Below are positions 6,065 to 10,823 of a stretch of 10,823 nt of DNA, piece after piece. The DNA is taken from positions 1 to 10,823 of the forward strand of contig SKIS01000053.1 in the NCBI GenBank assembly GCA_007116295.1, read 5' to 3'. Position 1 is the stretch's first letter, and the number at the start of each line of letters is the position of its first letter. The DNA comes from Candidatus Woesearchaeota archaeon (GTDB lineage Archaea; Nanobdellota; Nanobdellia; Woesearchaeales; 21-14-0-10-32-9). Position numbers and translations under genes: made by a program. The notes below the pieces were generated by a model. The model was not told the DNA's origin. It ran no database searches and was given only the letters and a program-made list of their open reading frames with translations.

Positions 6065-6785
6065 AGACGCTATATTAATAGAAGGACTTCCTGGTATTGG
6101 TAATGTGGGTAAAGTAGCTGTTGATTACTTAATATCTCAATATGAAGCTCAAAAAATAATAAGTTTTTTTTCACATAATTTACCTAATACAGTATTTGTA
6201 AATGAAAATAACTTAGTTGAATTGCCAAAAATAGAGATTTATCACAAAAAAATTGAGGGTCAAGACTTCTTGTTTTTAGCAGGGGATGTTCAGCCAACAA
6301 ATGAAAAGTCCAGTTACCAATTTTGTGAAACTGTTTTAACGGTTTGTGAAAAATATGGTTTAAATCATGTAGTTACTCTTGGAGGGATAGGTTTAGGGGA
6401 AACAAAAGAAAAACCAAAGGTTTACTGCACGGGTAATGATCAGGAAATAGTTGAATTCTTCAAAAAAAATGGTGCAAACAACAACATATATGGATTAGTC
6501 GGGCCTATAATAGGTGTTTCGGGACTTCTTTTAGGGCTTTCAACTACTAGAAAGAAAAAAGCATCAACTTTGCTTGCTGAAACCTTTTCTCATCCTATGT
6601 ATTTAGGATTAAAAGAAGCTAAAGAAATACTTATGGTACTAAAAAAAGCATATGATTTCAAGCTTGATTTTAAAGAACTAAATAAAGAAATAAAACTCTT
6701 AGAAAGAGAGCTTAGTGGTGAAAAAGTAGAATCTAAAACCTTGGAAAGACTGAAAAAGATTAAGGAGATAAACTACATAGGATGA
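6027..6785 (+). CDS. PAC2-family protein (proteasome assembly chaperone-like)
   Basis: A 252-residue protein of the PAC2 family, the archaeal relatives of eukaryotic proteasome assembly chaperones (PbaA/PbaB group). The hallmark ILIEGLPGIGNVGKVAVDYL is at residues 16-35, and the core contains VTLGGIG. A helical C-terminus follows PIIGVSGLLLGLS, and the last 50 residues are Lys/Glu-rich, likely coiled coil. Archaeal members are proposed to act on proteasome assembly or as proteasome-related ATP-independent factors; that role is from the family, not visible here. Its ATG lies 38 nt inside nop10 in another frame, so it depends on translation of that gene. The stop overlaps the next ATG by 4 nt. 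The aIF2 alpha, Nop10, PAC2 order is typical of archaea. Confidence 0.88.
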   Translation: MWKVTFHKKNKIKDAILIEGLPGIGNVGKVAVDYLISQYEAQKIISFFSHNLPNTVFVNENNLVELPKIEIYHKKIEGQDFLFLAGDVQPTNEKSSYQFCETVLTVCEKYGLNHVVTLGGIGLGETKEKPKVYCTGNDQEIVEFFKKNGANNNIYGLVGPIIGVSGLLLGLSTTRKKKASTLLAETFSHPMYLGLKEAKEILMVLKKAYDFKLDFKELNKEIKLLERELSGEKVESKTLERLKKIKEINYIG

Positions 6786-7105
6786 AGTTAAACGGAAAAA
6801 AAATCTTAGAACATGAGTTCATGGATACATTCTTAAAAAAAGCTACAGGTATACTTTTTAAAAAAAAGATTTCTAAAGCATACGTTTTCAGATTCAAAAA
6901 GCCTAGAAAAATAGGTATTACGATGATGTTTGTTTTTCAAAAAATAGATTTGATATACGTAGATAAAGGAAAAGTAGTGGAGCTTGCATCTTTAGGACCT
7001 TTCCAGCATTACTTTCCTCAAAACAAAACAAAAATAGTGATAGAAGTACCTCAAAACACTATAAACAAACACAAAATAAAATTAGGGGATAAAATAACAA
7101 TTTAG
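6782..7105 (+). CDS. DUF192 family protein
   Basis: A 107-residue protein matching the DUF192 pattern. A FMDTFLKKATGILFKKK segment corresponds to the family's 'rGLMfR' region, followed by an YVFRFKKPRKIGITMMFVF strand pair in the place of 'fvF..p....fWMkNt'. Then come LIYVDKGKVVELASLGPF and IVIEVPQNTINKHKIKLGD (family consensus: lDiiFid.dG.Vv, then VlEl.aG....lgik.Gd). The function of the family is not established; some members are secreted or membrane-anchored, but no signal peptide is visible here. Its ATG overlaps the PAC2 stop (ATGA, 6782-6785), so it is the last gene of the S27e-to-DUF192 operon. The moderately degenerate match makes the family call likely rather than certain. Confidence 0.7.
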   Translation: MKLNGKKILEHEFMDTFLKKATGILFKKKISKAYVFRFKKPRKIGITMMFVFQKIDLIYVDKGKVVELASLGPFQHYFPQNKTKIVIEVPQNTINKHKIKLGDKITI

Positions 7106-7148
7106 TGGCGTGTCTAAAAATAAATTTGTTTCTTTAAAAATAGTCAAA

Positions 7149-7188
7149 TATATAAATAAAAACGTCATTTTAGATTATGGGTGAGAAA
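7149..7188 (+). promoter_or_regulatory. Enolase promoter, Shine-Dalgarno and candidate minigene
   Basis: TATATAAA (7149-7156) predicts transcription to begin near 7177-7180. GGTGA (7180-7184) is complementary to the archaeal 16S 3' end and lies six bases before the enolase GTG at 7191, deciding that start. The same bases form a four-codon frame, ATG GGT GAG AAA TAG (7177-7191), whose ATG coincides with the predicted mRNA 5' end and whose TAG shares its G with the enolase GTG. Confidence 0.55.
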
Positions 7189-7190
7189 TA

Positions 7191-8438
7191 GTGAGAATAA
7201 AAAAAGTTAAAGCTCGTCAAGTTTTAGATTCTAGAGGAAATCCTACTATAGAGGTAGAAGTATTAACAACTAGTAGTGTTGGAAGTGCTATGGTTCCTAG
7301 TGGTGCTAGTACAGGTATTCACGAGGCTCATGAATTAAGAGATGGAAAAAAAGAGTATAATGGAAAAGGAGTTCTTAATGCAATAAAAAAAGTTGAAGGA
7401 TTAGATAAAGAACTTCATAACTTCATGGTAGATGGACAAAAAGAATTAGATGAAAAACTTATAGAAATAGATGGAACTGCAAATAAAAGCAACCTCGGGG
7501 CGAACTCTATATTGGGTGTGAGCATGGCTGCTTCTAGATGCGCAGCAACAGCTCACAAAATGCATTTATTTGAATATTTAGGTGCTTTATATGATAATGA
7601 CTCGTTTGTCATGCCAATACCTTTTGCTAATATCTTAAATGGTGGGGAGCATGCAGGAAATAGTTTAAATTTTCAAGAATTCATGATAGTTCCTGTTAAA
7701 GCTAAAAATTTCAAGCAAGCAACACAGATGGTTGTAGAAACATATCATGTTCTTAAAGGACTTCTCAAGAAAAAGTATGGCTCTTCAAGTCTGGGTGTTG
7801 GTGATGAGGGGGGATTCGCTCCGGATTTAGCAAAGCCTGAAGAAGCACTTGACATAATTATGGAAAGTATAAAAAAGGCGGGTTACAAAGGAAAAATAAA
7901 AATAGCTTTAGATCCTGCTGCTTCAGAGTTCTTTGATGGAGAAAACTATGAACCTATTCAAGGAGTAAAAATGTCTCCTGATGAATTAGTAAAATATTAT
8001 TTAACCCTAATCAAAAAGTATCCTATTATATCTATAGAAGATGCTTTTGATCAAGATGATTTTGATAGTTGGAAAAAGCTCACTAAAAAAACTAAGATAC
8101 AAATAGTTGGGGATGACTTAACTGTTAGTAACGAAGTAAGGATTGGTTTGGCTGTAGAAAAAAAGCTTTGTAATGCTTTACTTTTAAAAATAAACCAAAT
8201 AGGTTCAATCACTGAAGCTATGAGGGCGGCGCATAAAGCTCAGCTTAATGGTTGGAACGTTATGGTTAGCCATAGAAGTGGTGAAACAGAAGATAGTTAC
8301 ATAAGTGACTTGGCTGTTGCAATAGCTTGTGGTCAAATAAAACTTGGGGCTCCTAGTAGAGGGGAGAGAACTGCTAAATACAATCAACTAATTCGTATAG
8401 AAGAGTATTTAGGAAAAGTCAAGTACGGAAGGCTTTAG
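7191..8438 (+). CDS. eno: Enolase (phosphopyruvate hydratase)
   Basis: Enolase interconverts 2-phosphoglycerate and phosphoenolpyruvate in glycolysis and gluconeogenesis. It is 415 residues, full length for archaeal and bacterial enzymes. Visible motifs are SGASTGIHEAHELRDG (37-52, catalytic loop), ILNGGEHAGNSLNFQEFMI (148-166), GDEGGFAP (204-211, catalytic Glu206), and magnesium ligands Asp241 (LDPAASEFF), Glu283 (SIEDAF) and Asp308/309 (GDDLTVSN). LLLKINQIGS follows with the catalytic Lys333, and then SHRSGETEDSYISDLAVA (360-377). All catalytic residues appear intact. The start is GTG with GGTGA six bases upstream; no in-frame ATG is near. It has its own promoter, downstream of the translation operon. 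The stop overlaps the converging isomerase gene by 4 bp. Phosphoglycerate mutase, the preceding glycolytic step, lies about 2 kb away. Confidence 0.97.
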   Translation: MRIKKVKARQVLDSRGNPTIEVEVLTTSSVGSAMVPSGASTGIHEAHELRDGKKEYNGKGVLNAIKKVEGLDKELHNFMVDGQKELDEKLIEIDGTANKSNLGANSILGVSMAASRCAATAHKMHLFEYLGALYDNDSFVMPIPFANILNGGEHAGNSLNFQEFMIVPVKAKNFKQATQMVVETYHVLKGLLKKKYGSSSLGVGDEGGFAPDLAKPEEALDIIMESIKKAGYKGKIKIALDPAASEFFDGENYEPIQGVKMSPDELVKYYLTLIKKYPIISIEDAFDQDDFDSWKKLTKKTKIQIVGDDLTVSNEVRIGLAVEKKLCNALLLKINQIGSITEAMRAAHKAQLNGWNVMVSHRSGETEDSYISDLAVAIACGQIKLGAPSRGERTAKYNQLIRIEEYLGKVKYGRL

Positions 8439-8854
8439 AGTTTTTTTATTCTTTTTTCATGTCTTCCTCCTTCAAAAGGGGTTGACACAAATTTTTTTAT
8501 GATTTCTTTTAATTCTTGACTGTTATAATTCTTATTTTCGCCTAAAACTAATATATTTGCATCGTTGTGCGCTCTTGCAAGCTTTGCATCTTCAGGACTG
8601 TTTATTAGTGCTGCACGTATTCCTTTATGCTTATTTGCAGCAATGCTTATTCCTATCCCTGTTCCGCATGCAAGTAAGCCAAATTCTTCTTTTTTTAAGG
8701 ATTTAACTACTTTTTTTGCAAAGTCAGGGTAGTCATCATCAGAAGTATTTTTAGGGCTCAAATCTTCAAATTCGATTTTTAAATCTTGTAAGATGTCTTT
8801 TGCTTTCTCTTTAACTCCTTTTCCTGCATGATCGCTTGCTAATTTAAACTTCAT
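8435..8854 (-). CDS. rpiB: RpiB/LacAB-family sugar-phosphate isomerase
   Basis: A 139-residue RpiB/LacA/LacB family isomerase. RpiB converts ribose 5-phosphate and ribulose 5-phosphate in the pentose phosphate pathway; relatives act on other aldose phosphates. Motifs are LASDHAGKG (5-13, with Asp8 and His9), DYPDFA (41-46), LLACGTGIGISIAANK (60-75, with the catalytic Cys63 and phosphate-binding GTGIG), and ARAHNDANILVLG (93-105) with the second-site His96. Archaea more often use RpiA, so RpiB here fits a small-genome lineage or acquisition by transfer (inference). The start at 8854 is supported by a minus-strand TATA box centred about 27 bp upstream. The last codons overlap the end of enolase on the opposite strand (8435-8438), so each transcript runs antisense into the other. 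Ribose-phosphate specificity is likely but not proved. Confidence 0.88.
   Translation of the reverse strand: MKFKLASDHAGKGVKEKAKDILQDLKIEFEDLSPKNTSDDDYPDFAKKVVKSLKKEEFGLLACGTGIGISIAANKHKGIRAALINSPEDAKLARAHNDANILVLGENKNYNSQELKEIIKKFVSTPFEGGRHEKRIKKL
8441..8458 (+). terminator. T-run terminator after enolase
   Basis: Seven T at 8441-8447 and six T at 8452-8457 on the plus strand follow the enolase TAG after two bases. They lie inside the 3' end of the converging isomerase gene, whose C-terminal Lys-rich codons supply them. A plausible archaeal termination site. Confidence 0.45.
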
Positions 8855-8874
8855 ATATTAATAACGCTTTAAGC

Positions 8875-8886
8875 AGTTATAAATTT
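8875..8886 (-). promoter_or_regulatory. TATA box for the RpiB-family gene
   Basis: On the minus strand AAATTTATAACT is centred about 27 bp before the ATG at 8854, so a leaderless transcript is likely. It lies in the 84-bp divergent gap shared with the vapB promoter. Confidence 0.55.
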
Positions 8887-8904
8887 ATTGAAAAACTCAT
8901 AGAA

Positions 8905-8918
8905 ATATTTATATAAAC
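8905..8918 (+). promoter_or_regulatory. TATA box for vapBC
   Basis: ATATTTATATAAAC is centred 27 bp before ATG 8939, which favours that start over the in-frame ATG at 8927, only about 15 bp from the box. VapBC operons are usually autorepressed by binding of the complex at the promoter; no clear operator repeat was identified here. Confidence 0.55.
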
Positions 8919-8938
8919 TTAAACATATGTGTACGTTT

Positions 8939-9178
8939 ATGGCTACTAAAACTATAACTATAATGGAAGACGCATACGAAAAACTGGCCAGGGAAAAAAG
9001 AAAAGACGAGTCATTTAGTGATGTAATTCGAAGAATAACATCAAATAATAATGATTTAACAAAATTTTTTGGCATATTAAATGAAAATGAAGTTAAAATA
9101 ATAAATGATACAATTTATGAAGGTAGAAAGAGAGGCAGAATTAGAAGTAAAAAAGGTGATGACTTATTTACTGCTTAG
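8939..9178 (+). CDS. vapB: Antitoxin of a VapBC module (VapB, DUF217-like)
   Basis: A 79-residue antitoxin from ATG 8939. The start MATKTITIMEDAYEKLAREK followed by RKDESFSDVIRRI is the typical signature of archaeal VapB antitoxins of the DUF217/UPF0330 group: a short DNA-binding beta strand, a helix, and the 'ESFSDVIRRL' element. The C-terminal part (about 40-79) ends in a basic stretch, EGRKRGRIRSKKGDD, expected to wrap around and block the toxin. In the family, antitoxin neutralises the toxin ribonuclease and represses the operon. An upstream in-frame ATG at 8927 would give 83 residues but fits the TATA spacing poorly. The 3' end overlaps the toxin frame (from 9166), as is usual in these modules. 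Confidence 0.85.
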   Translation: MATKTITIMEDAYEKLAREKRKDESFSDVIRRITSNNNDLTKFFGILNENEVKIINDTIYEGRKRGRIRSKKGDDLFTA

Positions 9179-9555
9179 ACTCAACTTTCCTCATAGATTA
9201 TTTTAAGGGGGATAAAGGTGCTCTTGAATTTATAAAAAATAATAAGGATAAAAAAATGTTAGTCACGGATATAACTATTTTTGAGGTGGGTAAAGGATTT
9301 TTCAATTTAAATTCCAAGTCAAAATTAAATTCTTTTTTTGAATTCGTCTCTACTTTAGATATAGTTCTAGCTAGTAATAGTTTTTCTTTAGAAGCAGCTA
9401 GACTAAATAGGCAGTTAAAAAATAAAGGAGTTGTAATAGATGATAATGATCTACTTATCGCAGGTCTTTTGAAAGCCAACGGAATTTCTAATTTAGTAAC
9501 AAGAAATAAAAAGCATTTTAGAAATGTGGACTTTATAAAAACTATTGATTATTAA
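9166..9555 (+). CDS. vapC: VapC-type PIN-domain toxin, non-standard start
   Basis: PIN-domain ribonuclease toxin paired with the upstream antitoxin; family members cleave tRNA or rRNA. The frame is open from 9163 (after TGA at 9160-9162) to TAA at 9555. Reading ATT at 9166 as the start gives 129 residues beginning YCLDSTFLIDYFKGD with catalytic Asp5. The remaining PIN residues are Glu40 (ITIFEVGKG), Asp92/Asp95 (VIDDNDLLIAG) and the NLVTRNKKHF end motif. No ATG, GTG or TTG exists in frame before residue 31 (ATG 9256), and starting there would delete catalytic Asp5. Either ATT is used, coupled to antitoxin termination (overlap 9166-9178), or a small indel has broken the start. The ATG at 9159 is in a frame that ends after 15 codons. 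The PIN assignment is firm; whether the protein is made is uncertain. Confidence 0.75.
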   Translation: MYCLDSTFLIDYFKGDKGALEFIKNNKDKKMLVTDITIFEVGKGFFNLNSKSKLNSFFEFVSTLDIVLASNSFSLEAARLNRQLKNKGVVIDDNDLLIAGLLKANGISNLVTRNKKHFRNVDFIKTIDY

Positions 9556-9598
9556 GGTATTCTATTATTACTATTTCTCCTTTTGTAAATATCTCCAT
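9542..9598 (-). pseudogene. MazF/PemK-like toxin remnant, N-terminus only
   Basis: Minus-strand ATG at 9598 opens an 18-codon frame reading MEIFTKGEIVII and then EYLNNQ before TAG. The first twelve residues match the start of MazF/PemK endoribonucleases (M..KGEIVLIPFPFSDLS pattern), but the PFPF core that should follow is absent. The match stops where the sequence becomes the end of the plus-strand vapC gene, so the rest of the toxin has been lost. The start overlaps the end of the antitoxin-like fragment, as expected for a mazEF operon. The fragment is short, so the assignment rests on pattern memory and on position. Confidence 0.45.
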
Positions 9599-9678
9599 GC
9601 TTTTTCCTCTTCTTTAGCTAGCCAATGTTTCGCTAAGCTTTTTTCACTTGCTAAATAAGTGTTAAATCCTTTTATTGT
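9571..9678 (-). pseudogene. AbrB/MazE-like antitoxin remnant, C-terminus only
   Basis: Between vapC and the ROK gene the minus strand holds 35 open codons directly after the ROK stop and in the same frame, with no start codon. The residues TYLASEKSLAKHWL and AKEEEKAWRYLQKEK resemble the C-terminal tail of AbrB/SpoVT- or DUF2281-type antitoxins (ASEKSLAxDWLSxEEDxAW). The DNA-binding N-terminal half is missing: only four residues precede the match before the ROK TAA. The frame ends at TAG 9571-9573, 28 nt inside the toxin remnant. I read this as the surviving centre of a mazEF-like cassette cut away on both sides. Confidence is limited by the short length. Confidence 0.5.
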
Positions 9679-10524
9679 TTATTTTTCTTCAAAAAGTTTG
9701 CTTGCCCCTAAGGCGCCTACGGGGTGTTTACTTTTTATTAACTTTATTTTAGGAAATTCTTTTTTTGAATGTTTTTTTAATGAATTTTTCATATGCTCTA
9801 AAAACAACGATTTTCCATTTAGGATGCCTCCTGTCATATGTATTTCTTCAATGTCGTATTGGTTTACTAATGATGAGAGGATTTCTCCAAGGTTCTGGCC
9901 GTATTCCTTAAATATTTCTTTTGCTTTATCATCTCCAGATATTCCTTTGCTAAACAATTCTAGTGGCGTCTTAGCAACTATATTGTTTTCTTTAGCTCTT
10001 GTTAGTAAAAAATTTGTAGAAGCATAAGCTTCGTTTGTTTTATCTCTAAACTTAGTTCTTGCAAAAGATGAAGAAAAAAATTCGTCCCCTACTTTTTTAT
10101 CGTTATGAAATATTGCCGTTCCTGTTCCTGTGCCTAATGTTACAATTAATACTTTTTTATCTTTAACCTCGCCTCTTATAGCATAATAAGGAAGACTAGC
10201 ATCATTTACAACTCTTGTTTTAACTCCATATTCCTTTTCTATACTTGTCACTAAGTCAAGGCCATTTACCGCGGGGTAACTGCTACAAAGTATAACTCCT
10301 TTCTCTGTTACTCTTCCCTTGGAGCCCACTCCTATTCCTTTTACATTCTCAATTTTATACTTCGAAACAATATCTTTTATTAAAGAAAAAATGTATTCTA
10401 AAAGATCTTCTTTTCTACTAAAATCACTTGACTTACAAGATCCGGATAACAAAACCTTATCTTCTTCTCTCACTAAATGCTTAATATTGGTTCCTCCAAT
10501 ATCAATGCCAACATACAAATTCAT
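9679..10524 (-). CDS. ROK-family sugar kinase-like protein
   Basis: A 281-residue ROK-family (sugar kinase/ASKHA fold) protein, a little shorter than the usual 300 or so. MNLYVGIDIGGTNIKHLV carries the phosphate-1 loop (DIGGT, 8-12). GIGVGSKGRV (63-71) is the region that usually reads G.G.PG, and VVNDAS (105-110) contains the catalytic-base Asp108. TLGTGTGTAI (129-138) is the phosphate-2 loop and MTGGI the adenosine motif. ROK kinases phosphorylate glucose, fructose, N-acetylhexosamines or allose. Odd: the GELGH motif and the zinc-binding CxCGxxGC cluster that normally follow the phosphate-2 loop are absent, replaced by a polar stretch at about 141-170, so the substrate cannot be inferred. 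It has its own minus-strand TATA box, and lies 46 bp after phosphoglycerate mutase on the same strand. Confidence 0.82.
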   Translation of the reverse strand: MNLYVGIDIGGTNIKHLVREEDKVLLSGSCKSSDFSRKEDLLEYIFSLIKDIVSKYKIENVKGIGVGSKGRVTEKGVILCSSYPAVNGLDLVTSIEKEYGVKTRVVNDASLPYYAIRGEVKDKKVLIVTLGTGTGTAIFHNDKKVGDEFFSSSFARTKFRDKTNEAYASTNFLLTRAKENNIVAKTPLELFSKGISGDDKAKEIFKEYGQNLGEILSSLVNQYDIEEIHMTGGILNGKSLFLEHMKNSLKKHSKKEFPKIKLIKSKHPVGALGASKLFEEK

Positions 10525-10544
10525 AGATTTATTATTGGTTTTAG

Positions 10545-10556
10545 TTATTTAAATGT
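10545..10556 (-). promoter_or_regulatory. TATA box for the ROK-family gene
   Basis: On the minus strand CATTTAAATAAC is centred about 26 bp upstream of the ATG at 10524, in the 46-bp gap after the phosphoglycerate mutase stop. No Shine-Dalgarno is seen, so the gene can be transcribed on its own as a leaderless mRNA. Confidence 0.5.
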
Positions 10557-10570
10557 TTTTTTGAGCTTTT

Positions 10571-10823
10571 TCAATTATTTTTTTCAATCAAACTCTCTCC
10601 GCTCATCTCAGAAGGCTTTTCAATGCCTAAAATTTCGAGTGCTGTCGGAGCTATATCTTTCAACCCTCCATATTTTAATTTAACTTTATCTTTTTGATAC
10701 TCTTCTTTATTACTAACAAGAATGCAGTCAACATCATTAAGCGTGTGACTCGTCTGGTGTTCTCCAGCCATTTCTTCACAATTACCGTGATCTGCAAATA
10801 TTAAAAAATCATAACCTTTCTCG
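10571..10823 (-). CDS. gpmI: Cofactor-independent phosphoglycerate mutase, C-terminal part
   Basis: The last 83 residues of a gene that enters from the right edge; the start lies outside. Cofactor-independent phosphoglycerate mutase interconverts 3- and 2-phosphoglycerate, the step before enolase. The fragment begins in the phosphatase-like domain with FADHGNCEEM, the Asp-His pair that binds the metal ion. TSHTLNDVD follows, containing the next metal-ligand His, and then GGLKDIAPTALEILGIEKP, the family's conserved ending (LxDIAPTxLxLxGxxxPxEMTG). SEMSGESLIEKN ends at the TGA (10571-10573). This pattern is that of the bacterial-type GpmI rather than the archaeal ApgM, although both belong to the alkaline phosphatase superfamily. 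ATG 10771 is internal, since the conserved DHGN lies before it. Confidence 0.88.
   Translation of the reverse strand, partial: EKGYDFLIFADHGNCEEMAGEHQTSHTLNDVDCILVSNKEEYQKDKVKLKYGGLKDIAPTALEILGIEKPSEMSGESLIEKNN

Noticed and set aside
9163..9178. Programmed -1 frameshift fusing VapB to VapC
   Set aside because: The phases would allow it, but the overlap has no canonical X-XXY-YYZ slippery heptamer in the zero frame and no obvious following stem; a coupled non-standard start or an indel is simpler.
9256..9555. vapC starting at the first in-frame ATG (9256)
   Set aside because: It would remove the first 30 residues including LDSTFLID and the first catalytic Asp, so it cannot be the natural start of a PIN toxin.
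9659..10027. Plus-strand 122-codon open frame opposite the ROK gene
   Set aside because: The minus-strand ROK protein has all its ATP-site motifs across this locus; the plus-strand translation is a Phe/Ser/Leu-rich shadow.
10571..10771. A separate 66-aa minus-strand protein starting at 10771
   Set aside because: The frame is open to the window edge, and the conserved DHGN metal motif of phosphoglycerate mutase lies upstream of that ATG, so it is an internal Met.
1..10823. CRISPR array, insertion sequence or defence system
   Set aside because: No regularly spaced repeats, terminal inverted repeats, transposase, Cas or nuclease-helicase motifs were seen; only the toxin-antitoxin elements are accessory.

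Overview
The window looks like a piece of an AT-rich archaeal chromosome. Ribosomal proteins L44e and S27e, aIF2 alpha, Nop10, transcription factor S and an archaeal-type CCA-adding enzyme are archaeal or archaeal/eukaryotic genes. Most transcription units have a TATA-like box centred about 25-30 bp before the start codon, as expected for leaderless archaeal mRNAs. Short divergent proteins, tight packing and AT-rich, AAA/AGA-heavy codon use suggest a small-genome (DPANN-like, perhaps Woesearchaeota/Pacearchaeota-like) lineage. That placement is inference; no rRNA is present.

Layout. Positions 1-656 (minus) hold the N-terminal part of a Na+/H+ antiporter. It is divergent from a plus-strand operon of three genes with 4-nt overlaps: CCA-adding enzyme, an unrecognised 283-aa protein and a methyltransferase-like protein (691-3280). 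Next come transcription factor S, a DUF167 protein and a 217-aa protein that resembles thymidylate kinase but lacks a P-loop (3326-4529). The translation cluster L44e, S27e, aIF2 alpha, Nop10, PAC2 and DUF192 (4553-7105) follows. L44e and S27e each have their own promoter-like box, and S27e to DUF192 is contiguous. Enolase (7191-8438, plus) meets a RpiB/LacAB-type isomerase (minus) tail to tail with a 4-bp overlap.

A vapBC toxin-antitoxin pair (8939-9555) follows, with a toxin frame that has no standard start codon. Directly after it, on the minus strand, is what appears to be the surviving junction of a second toxin-antitoxin cassette (mazEF-like) truncated at both ends (9542-9678). A ROK-family sugar kinase-like gene and the C-terminus of a cofactor-independent phosphoglycerate mutase (both minus) close the window.

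Enolase and phosphoglycerate mutase catalyse adjacent glycolytic steps. With the ROK kinase and the pentose isomerase they form a loose carbohydrate-metabolism neighbourhood into which toxin-antitoxin modules have been inserted. No tRNA, rRNA, CRISPR array, complete insertion sequence or gene-free stretch over 300 bp was seen. The least ordinary items are the P-loop-less kinase-like protein, the candidate four-codon leaderless minigene overlapping the enolase start, the vapC start problem, and the mazEF-like relic.
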